NCBI GenBank assembly: GCA_031383555.1
Contig: JANMZR010000361.1
Coordinates: forward strand, 1-14,615
DNA: 14,615 nt
Origin: JANMZR01 sp031383555
GTDB lineage: Bacteria; Bacteroidota; Bacteroidia; Cytophagales; Spirosomataceae
Reading direction: 5' to 3'
Shown: piece by piece, positions 6,956 through 14,268 of the stretch
Numbering within the stretch: position 1 is the first letter of the stretch
Layout of the letters: each line of letters starts with the position of its first letter
The notes under the pieces: generated by a model
Database searches by the model: none
Seen by the model: the letters and a program-made list of their open reading frames with translations, nothing else
Told to the model about the DNA's origin: nothing
Made by a program: the position numbers and the translations under genes

Positions 6956-8284
6956 ATGGAAGATAAGGTAATGGTTGGCCTCGACGTAGGCAACAGTAAA
7001 GTTTCTGCTGTGGTAGGCCGAATTAATGAAAACGGGAAACTCGAATTAATGGGAGTAGGCCAATCAATTATTGACCAAACAGTTATTCGAGGCCTAATCA
7101 GAAATGTTTCTAAAACGGTAGATGCCATTAATCTAGCAATTACTGAAGCGAGTAACCTTTCTGATGTGAAAATTGGAGAGGTAATCACAAATATAAGTTC
7201 ACAAAATGTGAGTAGCATAATGAGTTCTGGGAGCTATATTTTGGAAAATGAAAACCAGGAAATTCAGCAAAAGGATTTGGCTCGTTTAATTGAAAATATG
7301 AAAAAAGGCCGAAACATTGCCGGAAATTCCATATTACATGTATGCCCGCAAGAGTTTAAAATTGACGATATGTGGGCTGATGTGTACAGCCCTGTGGGTA
7401 TGTCAGGTTTAAAATTGGAAGGTGATTTTTTGGTAATTTCAGGGCCTCTTTTGGCTACCGAAAGCATAGAAAAATGTTTCAAAGCTTCTCCAACGAAAAC
7501 AGAAATAAAGGAAAAACTGCTTTCATCTTTAGCAAGTTCATTGGCTACTTTAACCGAAGAGGAAAAGCAAGCCGGAGTAGCTTTAATTGATATTGGGGCG
7601 GGCAATACCGACATTGTGATATTCCAAAATAATATCACTCGCTATGTAAGCACCTTACCTATTGGAGGCAATGATATTACCAAAGATATCCAACAAGGGT
7701 GCAGTATTTTGCCAGATGTTGCCGAAAAATTAAAAGTAAAATTTGGCACTGCATTAAGCAATGAGGTAGATATTAATGAAATAGTTACAGTGCCAGGTAT
7801 TGGTACAAAAAGCACTAAAGATATTGGCCTAAAAAATCTTTCAATTATAATGGAAGAGCGGCTTAAAGAGATAATATCATTGGCTTGGGCTTCGGTAAAA
7901 AAGTCAGGTTTTGAAAATAAATTGAATGCTGGAATCGTAATAACAGGTGGTTGCGCACAAATACCTTACATTTTAGACTTATTTTCAATTATAACTGAAA
8001 AGGAAGTCAGAATAGGTACGCCAAACATAAATTTAGCTAAAACTGATTTTGAAATTGCTAATAATCCAGCTTATGCCACGGCAATTGGCCTACTTTGGAA
8101 AGGCTTCAAAAGCTACGATTCACGAAAGGATGAGATTGAAAAAGAAAAATTTAAAGATAAAAAACCCACGGCAGAACCTTCAATTTTCGATGCACCCAGT
8201 AGTAAAAACTATTGGCAGAAAAGTGTAAATTTTCTGAAGAAAAAATTATTGGATGATCCCGAAGCTTTGGATGACAAATTTTAA
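6956..8284 (+). CDS. ftsA: Cell division protein FtsA (actin-like FtsZ membrane tether)
   Basis: A 442-aa actin/Hsp70-fold ATPase that recruits FtsZ to the membrane and signals to later division proteins. The phosphate-1 motif GLDVGNSKVSAVVG is at 8-21, the FtsA-specific 1C subdomain spans about 85-165, phosphate-2 is IDIGAGNTDI at 211-220, and the adenosine-binding segment VITGGCAQIP is at 328-337. A charged linker (about 390-415) leads to a C-terminal helix WQKSVNFLKKKLL (420-432), amphipathic and suited to membrane binding, though followed by an acidic tail. The ATG at 6956 was preferred over an in-frame TTG two codons upstream (6950). It lies 45 nt after ftsQ and 54 nt before ftsZ, consistent with one operon. 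Confidence 0.95.
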   Translation: MEDKVMVGLDVGNSKVSAVVGRINENGKLELMGVGQSIIDQTVIRGLIRNVSKTVDAINLAITEASNLSDVKIGEVITNISSQNVSSIMSSGSYILENENQEIQQKDLARLIENMKKGRNIAGNSILHVCPQEFKIDDMWADVYSPVGMSGLKLEGDFLVISGPLLATESIEKCFKASPTKTEIKEKLLSSLASSLATLTEEEKQAGVALIDIGAGNTDIVIFQNNITRYVSTLPIGGNDITKDIQQGCSILPDVAEKLKVKFGTALSNEVDINEIVTVPGIGTKSTKDIGLKNLSIIMEERLKEIISLAWASVKKSGFENKLNAGIVITGGCAQIPYILDLFSIITEKEVRIGTPNINLAKTDFEIANNPAYATAIGLLWKGFKSYDSRKDEIEKEKFKDKKPTAEPSIFDAPSSKNYWQKSVNFLKKKLLDDPEALDDKF

Positions 8285-8304
8285 AATAAATGCAAGCATT
8301 TTAA

Positions 8305-8336
8305 CTCTCAAACTACAAAACTTTCAAACTATACTT
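8305..8336 (+). repeat. Imperfect tandem repeat in the ftsZ leader
   Basis: Two 16-nt units, 8305-8320 and 8321-8336, share the core TCAAACTA and match at 11 of 16 positions. They end 2 nt before the ftsZ ATG at 8339. The leader is rich in A and C and has no Shine-Dalgarno sequence; an unstructured leader of this kind would favour initiation without one. Any specific role is speculation. Confidence 0.35.
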
Positions 8337-8338
8337 CC

Positions 8339-9589
8339 ATGCTAGATCATAATTTTACTTTTGAAACACCTAACCATTATAAGTCTATTATAAAAGTAGT
8401 TGGTGTAGGGGGTGGTGGAGGTAATGCTGTAAACCATATGTTTAAGCGTGGCATAACTGGCGTTGACTTTGTTGTTATGAACACTGATGCCCAGGCACTT
8501 ACAGCAAGTCCTGTGCCGAATAAAGTACAGCTGGGGGCAAGGCTTACCGAAGGCTTAGGTGCAGGTAGTCAGGCCAAAAATGGCGAAAATGCAGCCATTG
8601 AAACAGCTGATGAAATTCGCCAAATATTTAATGATAATACCAAAATGGTATTCGTTACCGCTGGTATGGGTGGAGGTACTGGCACGGGAGCAGCTCCAGT
8701 AATTGCCAAAATTGCCAAAGAATTGGGAATACTTACGGTGGCAATAGTTACAGCTCCATTCAAATTTGAAGGTACTGACAAAAAAGACCAAGCAATAAAG
8801 GGAATTGAACTATTACAAGAAACATGCGATACAGTGTTGGTAGTACTCAATGACAAACTTTCTGATATGTACCCTGACCTAGATATTGATACAGCCTTTG
8901 AACATGCAGATAATATTTTAACAAATGCAGCAAAAAGTATAGCTGAGGTTATTACCAAATCTGGTAAGATAAATGTCGATTTTAACGATGTAAAAACTGT
9001 TCTGGAAAATGCTGGCCAAGCTGTAATGGGTTCAGCTTCAGCTAAAGGGGAAGACAGAGCTCTGAATGTTATTACAGAGGCCTTGCATTCGCCATTACTA
9101 AATAATAAGGATATTGCTGGGGCCAAGCGAATCTTAATGACCGTTGCATTTAGCTCCCAATGCAAAATGAAAATTAAGGAGCAAACCATAATTACAGATT
9201 ATATTATGACCAAAATTGGCGTTGAACCTAAAGCGCTAAAACTTGGATTTATCCAAGATGACGACCTTGGTGATGAAATGAGTATAACCGTGATTGCCGC
9301 AGGATTTGGGTTAAAAGAACGAGAATATACAAGTGGTATTTCAATAAAAATCGACGGCTATTTGAATGATAATGGGAATAATGAAAACTCTAAGGCACTA
9401 AAAGGTGAATTAAATAAAGAGCAGTATATTTTAAAAATTCAAAAAGAAACAAACGAATTAGTTGAACAATATTTGGTAGATATGCCTTCTGAAAGAGAAT
9501 TAGAAGAGCCTGCTTATTTACGATCTGCAGCTAAATTACACGATATTTCAAAAATAAACAATGACAATTTAGTAAAGTTTAGTTTATAA
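8339..9589 (+). CDS. ftsZ: Cell division GTPase FtsZ
   Basis: A 416-aa tubulin homologue that polymerises with GTP into the division ring. The GTP-binding elements are GVGGGGGNAVNHM (T1) at 22-34, the NTDAQAL loop at 48-54, the tubulin signature GGGTGTGAAP at 111-120, PFKFEG at 140-145, and the catalytic T7 loop NVDFNDVKTV at 212-221 with Asp214 and Asp217. After PFKFEG the usual KKR(R) reads TDKK, so the nucleotide-contacting Arg seems to be Lys148. The globular core ends near 340; a short linker leads to a tail with EEPAYLR at 389-395 and a C-terminal LVKFSL, a weak version of the tail I associate with Bacteroidota FtsZ. It is the last gene of the cluster, followed by a terminator 24 nt after the stop. 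Confidence 0.97.
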   Translation: MLDHNFTFETPNHYKSIIKVVGVGGGGGNAVNHMFKRGITGVDFVVMNTDAQALTASPVPNKVQLGARLTEGLGAGSQAKNGENAAIETADEIRQIFNDNTKMVFVTAGMGGGTGTGAAPVIAKIAKELGILTVAIVTAPFKFEGTDKKDQAIKGIELLQETCDTVLVVLNDKLSDMYPDLDIDTAFEHADNILTNAAKSIAEVITKSGKINVDFNDVKTVLENAGQAVMGSASAKGEDRALNVITEALHSPLLNNKDIAGAKRILMTVAFSSQCKMKIKEQTIITDYIMTKIGVEPKALKLGFIQDDDLGDEMSITVIAAGFGLKEREYTSGISIKIDGYLNDNGNNENSKALKGELNKEQYILKIQKETNELVEQYLVDMPSERELEEPAYLRSAAKLHDISKINNDNLVKFSL

Positions 9590-9613
9590 AAGCAGTTTCA
9601 AATATTTATCTTT

Positions 9614-9649
9614 ATGAGCCAGGTTTTAAATGTCTGGCTCATTTTTTTT
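9614..9649 (+). terminator. Rho-independent terminator after ftsZ
   Basis: ATGAGCCAG (9614-9622) pairs perfectly with CTGGCTCAT (9634-9642) around an 11-nt loop, followed by eight T (9642-9649). Placed 24 nt after the ftsZ stop, it should end the division-gene transcript and separate it from the kinase/hydrolase group. Confidence 0.9.
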
Positions 9650-9669
9650 ATCATATCGAATAATACATT

Positions 9670-9677
9670 TAGATTTG
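9670..9677 (+). promoter_or_regulatory. Possible -7 box for the kinase/hydrolase operon
   Basis: TAGATTTG fits TAnnTTTG exactly, just after the ftsZ terminator. The spaced upstream position holds TTA (9648-9650), not TTG, with a 19-nt gap. It would give a leader of roughly 145 nt before the ATG at 9830. A promoter is required somewhere in 9650-9829; this is the best candidate. Confidence 0.35.
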
Positions 9678-9829
9678 TATTTTCACTGAATTGGCGATAT
9701 GTTTTGGAGGCAAATACACCAAATTTAAACTACAAAATTATCCCCTATACTTAAATATAAATAAAATACGACTAAAGCTTTTCATTAATTTTAACTTTTG
9801 TTTTTTTAGAATATTATTCCAAATAAAAT

Positions 9830-10711
9830 ATGCTTCAAACCCATTATCAAGTACAATTTATAGAGAGTATTTTGGCAGATAGCCTAGGAAAAGGTACTGT
9901 GCTGAAGGATTTTCAGTTTTTATATTGTGGTAATTTCAATTTGGCGGCTCGTGTAGAAACAGCAAATGGTAAGTATTTTATAAAATGGAATAAGGGTGAT
10001 CATGAGGGTATGTTTGAGTCTGAAGCAAAAAGTATGGAGCTTATTAGAGAAACAAATACAGTTTATGTACCGAAAGTATATGGCTATGGCAAAAAGCCCG
10101 ATGGCTCTTACTTGATGCTTGATTTTGTATCAGAATCGTCGAAAAATAATGATTTTTGGCAGGATTTTGGTCGAAATTTAGCTTCTTTACATGCCAATAC
10201 TCATGAAAAATTTGGCTTGCATTTCAATAATTATATGGGAGCGCTGCGTCAAATTAATGATTATACAACTGATGGCATTCAATTTTATTTGGAAAAGAGG
10301 TTAATTATTCAGCTCGAAAAAGCTTATAAATCGAAATTAGTTGACTTTAAATTATATGTCGACTTGAACAATCTTTTTTCCAAAATTGCGACTATTTTCC
10401 CCAAAGAAAAGCCAAGTTTATTGCATGGCGACCTCTGGTCGGGCAATATTATGGTGGGTGCCAACGGTTATGTAGCATTGGTTGATCCTTCGGCTTACTA
10501 TGGCTTTCGTGAAGCTGAAATTGCCTTTACAACATTGTTTGGGGGCTTTCCAATTGAATTTTACGAAGCTTATAATGAAGTAAAACCCTTAGAATCAGGC
10601 TTCAAAGATAGAATTGATTTATACAATCTTTATCCGTTATTGCTGCACGCTAACCTGTTTGGCGGTGGGTATTTAGAGTCAATAAAGCGAATTGTAAAGA
10701 AATATCTTTAA
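9830..10711 (+). CDS. Fructosamine kinase family protein
   Basis: A 293-aa protein of the fructosamine/ketosamine-3-kinase family (protein-kinase-like fold, near aminoglycoside phosphotransferases). Members phosphorylate sugars attached to amines, making the adduct unstable and so reversing protein glycation; bacterial members mostly act on ribulosamine or erythrulosamine adducts. The N-lobe shows FIKWN at 50-54 (Lys52 for ATP) and Glu65 in the helix FESEAKSMELI; the hinge is around YLMLDFV at 94-100. The catalytic loop LLHGDLWSGNIM at 197-208 gives Asp201 and Asn206, and the metal-binding Asp219 lies in VDPSAYYGFREAEIA at 218-232. Length is normal for the family. It leads a run of three co-directional genes, with 25 nt to the next. 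The family is confident; the physiological substrate is not known from the sequence. Confidence 0.9.
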   Translation: MLQTHYQVQFIESILADSLGKGTVLKDFQFLYCGNFNLAARVETANGKYFIKWNKGDHEGMFESEAKSMELIRETNTVYVPKVYGYGKKPDGSYLMLDFVSESSKNNDFWQDFGRNLASLHANTHEKFGLHFNNYMGALRQINDYTTDGIQFYLEKRLIIQLEKAYKSKLVDFKLYVDLNNLFSKIATIFPKEKPSLLHGDLWSGNIMVGANGYVALVDPSAYYGFREAEIAFTTLFGGFPIEFYEAYNEVKPLESGFKDRIDLYNLYPLLLHANLFGGGYLESIKRIVKKYL

Positions 10712-10736
10712 ATTTAACTAAATATCCCAAATCAAA

Positions 10737-11594
10737 ATGACAACCCTACAAATAATCTTATTAATTTCTATTATTTATGTAGGCCTTTGTTTTGTTGTTT
10801 ATTTTGTTCAAGAAAGGTTTATTTTTAAGCCTGAAAAACTTCATAAAAATTTCAAATTTTCCTACGAAGGCATCGCCGATCAATTTGAAGAACTCAACTT
10901 TGAAACAGAAGAAGGTGTAAATATAAACGGAATTCGGTTTTATCACGATGATCCCAAAGGCCTTTTAATTTATTTCCATGGCAATACTCGAAGCATTAAA
11001 GGATGGAGTAAATACGCAAAAGACTTTACAAAGTGCGGTTATGATGTATTAATGATTGATTACCGTGGCTTTGGGAAAAGTACAGGGAAGAGATCGGAGG
11101 AAAACATGAACATCGACTCGCAGTTTATTTATAACAGAATGAGAGCCAAATTTAACTATAAAGAGGAAAACATAGTGATTTATGGTAGGTCACTGGGCTC
11201 TGGTTTTGCTTGTAAATTGGCCTCAAATAATAAACCTAAAATGTTAATTTTAGATGCGCCTTATTATAGCTTTTCACATCTTACCAACCGCTTTTTGCCT
11301 TTTATGCCAGTGGCAATTTTATTGCGTTTTTCCATTAGAACTGATATTTGGATACGCTATGTTCGTTGCCCGATTTTTATTATTCACGGAACTAAGGATT
11401 GGCTAATCCCTTATAAATCAAGTGTTAGGCTCAAAAACTTAGTACCTTTAGCGGCAAGACTAGTTCCTATTTATGGAGGTGGGCATAATAATTTGCCAAG
11501 TTTCCCCGAATACCATGATAAAGTGGCCGAAATATTAGACGGCACCTATGATCTTGTATTTAACAAATACGAATCAAAAGATTTTAGAGAATAA
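10737..11594 (+). CDS. Membrane-anchored alpha/beta hydrolase, copy 1
   Basis: A 285-aa alpha/beta-hydrolase-fold protein. An N-terminal hydrophobic helix at about 4-24 (LQIILLISIIYVGLCFVVYFV) suggests a single membrane anchor rather than a cleaved signal. The oxyanion region is YFHGNTRS at 79-86, the strand-turn motif DVLMIDYRGFGKSTG at 103-117, the nucleophile elbow YGRSLGSG at 149-156 with Ser152, the acid HGTKDWLIP at 217-225 with Asp221, and the base GGGHNNL at 247-253 with His250. The triad is therefore complete. The arrangement recalls the BEM46/ABHD13-17 group of serine hydrolases, some of which cleave acyl thioesters or esters. It starts 25 nt after the kinase gene and is followed by a paralogue. 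Confidence 0.88.
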   Translation: MTTLQIILLISIIYVGLCFVVYFVQERFIFKPEKLHKNFKFSYEGIADQFEELNFETEEGVNINGIRFYHDDPKGLLIYFHGNTRSIKGWSKYAKDFTKCGYDVLMIDYRGFGKSTGKRSEENMNIDSQFIYNRMRAKFNYKEENIVIYGRSLGSGFACKLASNNKPKMLILDAPYYSFSHLTNRFLPFMPVAILLRFSIRTDIWIRYVRCPIFIIHGTKDWLIPYKSSVRLKNLVPLAARLVPIYGGGHNNLPSFPEYHDKVAEILDGTYDLVFNKYESKDFRE

Positions 11595-11616
11595 TGGCAT
11601 TGGAATTTTAATGCCA
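11595..11616 (+). other. Hairpin between the two hydrolase genes
   Basis: TGGCATT (11595-11601) pairs exactly with AATGCCA (11610-11616) around an 8-nt loop, starting immediately after the stop codon of the first hydrolase. There is no U-tract, so full termination is unlikely. It may stabilise or separate the two messages. Confidence 0.4.
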
Positions 11617-11638
11617 AGAATAAGTATAATCAATTATA

Positions 11639-12472
11639 ATGTTATCAAATTTTAAAAGGAGGGCATTTTTAGTAAAAATTTTCGGTTTAATTGGTGCGAT
11701 TTATGCAATAATCGTTTTCAGTTTGTATATTTTTCAGGATAAAATCATTTTTCATGAAACCATATTAGCTGATAATTTCAAATTTGAATTTCCTTATCCT
11801 TTCAAAGAGTTTTGGATTGACGATGAGCACAATAATCGAATAAATGCTCTTTATTTTTATACTGATTCTATTCAAAAAAAAGGCTTAATTGTTTATTATC
11901 ATGGCAATGCTCGTGACCTCAATCGAGCAGGTAAATTTGCCCCCGACTTTACCAAAAATGGTTATGATGTATTAATGATCGACTATCGGGGTTACGGCAA
12001 AAGTCGAGGGGAGTTTTCCGAAAAAGGGTTAATTTCAGATTCCGAAGCTGCCTATAATTATGCCAAAAAGTTATTTCCTGAGAACAAGATTGTAGTATAT
12101 GGCAAATCCCTTGGCTCAGGCATTGCTACACAAATAGCTTCAGTTAATAATCCAAAATTGTTATTATTGGAAACACCCTATTTCAATTTTCCTGATGTAG
12201 CTTACCACTTTTTCTCATTTATTCCCTTCAAAATACTTAGTAAATACCAGTTTGCAACCGATCAATTTATCACTAAAGTGAAATGTCCAATCCATCTCTT
12301 TCATGGCACAAACGATGGCTTAGTTTACTATGAATCGAGTATAAAATTAGCCAAACTTTTAGGTAAAAAATCTAGTGAAATATTAACTTCAATCAAAGGA
12401 GGTGAGCATAGAAATCTGTCTAAATTTCCAGAATATCATATAGCTATGGATAGTTGTTTACTTATTGATTAG
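11639..12472 (+). CDS. Membrane-anchored alpha/beta hydrolase, copy 2
   Basis: A 277-aa paralogue of the preceding hydrolase. A basic start (SNFKRR) precedes one hydrophobic helix at about 11-32, giving a cytoplasmic tail and an anchored catalytic domain by the positive-inside rule. Shared landmarks are YYHGNARD at 86-93, GYDVLMIDYRGYGKSRG at 108-124 (nearly identical to copy 1), the elbow YGKSLGSG at 154-161 with Ser157, the acid HGTNDGLVY at 222-230 with Asp226, the base KGGEHRNLSKFPEYH at 253-267 with His257. The triad is complete. The 44-nt gap suggests co-transcription with copy 1. The two proteins differ most in their N-terminal parts and the lid-like region around 180-215, so substrates may differ. 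Confidence 0.88.
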   Translation: MLSNFKRRAFLVKIFGLIGAIYAIIVFSLYIFQDKIIFHETILADNFKFEFPYPFKEFWIDDEHNNRINALYFYTDSIQKKGLIVYYHGNARDLNRAGKFAPDFTKNGYDVLMIDYRGYGKSRGEFSEKGLISDSEAAYNYAKKLFPENKIVVYGKSLGSGIATQIASVNNPKLLLLETPYFNFPDVAYHFFSFIPFKILSKYQFATDQFITKVKCPIHLFHGTNDGLVYYESSIKLAKLLGKKSSEILTSIKGGEHRNLSKFPEYHIAMDSCLLID

Positions 12473-12505
12473 TTTTTTATTACTAAACAAACAAATCATT
12501 AGTAT

Positions 12506-12646
12506 TTACTTCTGAATGTATTTCTTAAAAATAGTAAGAATTTTTTTTAGCGGGCTAAGTAGTAAAGAAATAAATATATAACTGGGAAAATCTAATATTT
12601 TCATATACATTTCCCCAAAGATATTGGTGTATTTGAATTCTATCAT
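12506..12646 (-). CDS. Possible 46-aa small hydrophobic protein
   Basis: A minus-strand ORF from ATG at 12646 to TAA at 12506, inside the 271-bp gap between hydrolase copy 2 and the helicase gene; the remainder of that gap holds only a weak candidate promoter. It begins MIEFKYTNIFGEM, has a moderately hydrophobic middle (YIFISLLLSPL, about 23-33) and a lysine-rich end (KKILTIFKKYIQK). This pattern suits a small membrane-associated peptide, but AT-rich noncoding DNA readily gives such Ile/Phe/Lys-rich readings. An in-frame stop lies at 12653-12655, so there is no longer version. No promoter box or ribosome site was recognised upstream. It matches no family I know. Confidence 0.25.
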   Translation of the reverse strand: MIEFKYTNIFGEMYMKILDFPSYIFISLLLSPLKKILTIFKKYIQK

Positions 12647-12711
12647 TTTCTTTTATTTTAATATACTAATCTATAAAGTATTCATAATTAGTTAATAAGA
12701 CCATATTTTCC

Positions 12712-12719
12712 GACCTTTG
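12712..12719 (+). promoter_or_regulatory. Possible promoter box for the helicase gene
   Basis: GACCTTTG differs from TAnnTTTG only at the first base and is followed by C, as in many Bacteroidota promoters. It would place transcription start about 18 nt before the TTG start at 12744. The upstream element is only TTA (12692-12694, 17 nt away), so support is modest. Confidence 0.35.
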
Positions 12720-12743
12720 CAACCAATTTTAGCATAAAACATA

Positions 12744-14135
12744 TTGGAAATAAACCCATTCATAGCCTTAAACTTAAATCCTCAACTCAATAAAGCTATT
12801 GAAGAGGCTGGCTATACGCAACCCACAGAAATACAGGCATTTGCTATTCCCCAAATATTGGCAGGCCACGATATCTTGGGTATTGCACAAACGGGTACAG
12901 GCAAAACAGCCGCTTTTCTTTTGCCAATTTTAATGAAAGTGAAGTATGCACAAGGTATACACATGCGGGCGCTCATACTAGCACCTACACGAGAGCTAGT
13001 GATGCAAATAGATAAAGAATTGGCGCAATTGGCGCAGTTCACTGATATTCGTCATGTAGCGCTTTTTGGCGGCCTAGGCCCTAAAACCCAAATTGAAATT
13101 ATCAAAAAAGGGATTGATATAATTGTAGCTACCCCCGGTCGCTTTTTAGACTTGTATTTGAAAGGTGAAATCACTGTAAAAGAATTAAAAACCTTGGTAT
13201 TAGACGAGGCCGATAAAATGATGGATATGGGTTTTATGCCACAAATCCGTAAAATTTTGGAGGTAATTCCATCAAAAAAACGTCAAAATTTACTGTTTTC
13301 AGCTACATTTCCACCTCGGGTTGAAAATCTTTCCAATGAGTTTTTAGAGTTTCCACTTAAAATTGAAGTGGCACCTCAAGCAAGCACAGCCTCAACAATA
13401 ACCCAGAAATTATATGAATTACCCAATTTCAAAACCAAAATAAATCTATTAGAATTATTATTAAGAGGTACTGATGAGGTATTTAATCGTGTAATTGTTT
13501 TTACACGTACAAAAGAATTTGCTGACAATATTTTTAAGTTTTTAGAACGTAAGGTTGTAGGTGATTGGGATATTAAAGTGATACATTCCAACAAAGGTCA
13601 AAACACAAGAATCAATGCTATGGAGGCATTCAAGGAAGGTAATATCCGTGTTTTGGTCACAACAGATGTGGCTTCCAGAGGTATTGATATACCAAAAGTA
13701 AGCCATGTAATAAACTTTGATGTACCACTTATTTATGAAGACTATGTCCATAGAATTGGGCGAACAGGCCGAGCTAAAGAGATTGGGGAGGCCATTAGTT
13801 TTATGACACAAGCCGAAGAATATCACATAAAAAAAATTGAGGGAATTATTAAGCAAGCCATTCCAAGGCTGCCTTTACCTGCCGATTTAAAAATAGAACA
13901 AACACCGCCTGAGGAGCGTAAGGCGATGCTTTTAGAAATTGATAACCAGAAAAAACGGGACGACCCAAGCTTCAAAGGGGCTTTTCATGAAAAAAAGAAA
14001 GAAACACAAATTAAAATAGCCAAAGCAGAGGCATTAAAAGCCAAAAAAGAAAAGAAACCAGATAAAGAGTACAGTAAAAAGTCAAAAACAGGTTCAAAAA
14101 CACCCCCAAGAAAATATGGAAAGAAAAACAGATAG
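12744..14135 (+). CDS. DEAD-box ATP-dependent RNA helicase, RhlE-like (TTG start)
   Basis: A 463-aa DEAD-box helicase that unwinds RNA duplexes with ATP; such proteins act in ribosome assembly, RNA decay and cold adaptation. Every core motif is present: Q motif GYTQPTEIQ at 23-31, motif I AQTGTGKT at 48-55, Ia PTREL at 81-85, GG at 109-110, Ib TPGR at 130-133, II DEAD at 154-157, III SAT at 186-188, IV IVFTRT at 251-256, V TTDVASRGIDIP at 306-317, VI HRIGRTGR at 336-343. Residues about 400-463 form a Lys-rich, low-complexity tail likely to bind RNA. No ATG lies between the in-frame stop at 12735 and the Q motif, so TTG at 12744 is the start. RhlE-like is a best guess from the basic tail and spacing. 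Confidence 0.94.
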   Translation: MEINPFIALNLNPQLNKAIEEAGYTQPTEIQAFAIPQILAGHDILGIAQTGTGKTAAFLLPILMKVKYAQGIHMRALILAPTRELVMQIDKELAQLAQFTDIRHVALFGGLGPKTQIEIIKKGIDIIVATPGRFLDLYLKGEITVKELKTLVLDEADKMMDMGFMPQIRKILEVIPSKKRQNLLFSATFPPRVENLSNEFLEFPLKIEVAPQASTASTITQKLYELPNFKTKINLLELLLRGTDEVFNRVIVFTRTKEFADNIFKFLERKVVGDWDIKVIHSNKGQNTRINAMEAFKEGNIRVLVTTDVASRGIDIPKVSHVINFDVPLIYEDYVHRIGRTGRAKEIGEAISFMTQAEEYHIKKIEGIIKQAIPRLPLPADLKIEQTPPEERKAMLLEIDNQKKRDDPSFKGAFHEKKKETQIKIAKAEALKAKKEKKPDKEYSKKSKTGSKTPPRKYGKKNR

Positions 14136-14171
14136 TTTTTGAGTTTTTTTGAAAAATATTAGCGTGAAAGC

Positions 14172-14201
14172 TTGTAAAAATTCAATATTTTGGTATTTTT
14201 G
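14172..14201 (+). promoter_or_regulatory. Bacteroidota-type promoter for the TPR-like gene
   Basis: TTG at 14172-14174, a 19-nt spacer, then TATTTTTG at 14194-14201 fit the TTG/TAnnTTTG consensus exactly, with the same spacing as the promoter at 295-325. The predicted start near 14208 gives a leader of about 60 nt. No hairpin terminator is seen between the helicase stop (14135) and this site. Confidence 0.6.
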
Positions 14202-14268
14202 TTATATAAAAACAACTACAATAAATAAACTTAATAAACGTTTAACTAAAGCAAAATAGTTAAAAAAA

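Noticed and set aside
8569..9189. 206-aa minus-strand open frame inside ftsZ
   Set aside because: It lies fully antisense to a certain FtsZ gene, has no recognisable domain, and reflects codon bias on the other strand. The same holds for the smaller antisense frames at 763-984, 5293-5487, 6937-7218, 7264-7638, 8555-8791, 10761-10946, 12812-13042, 13376-13594 and 13542-13856.
9691..9882. 63-aa plus-strand ORF before the fructosamine kinase gene
   Set aside because: It overlaps the start of a clear kinase gene in another frame, is Phe/Asn/Lys-rich as AT-rich noncoding DNA is, and has no family features.
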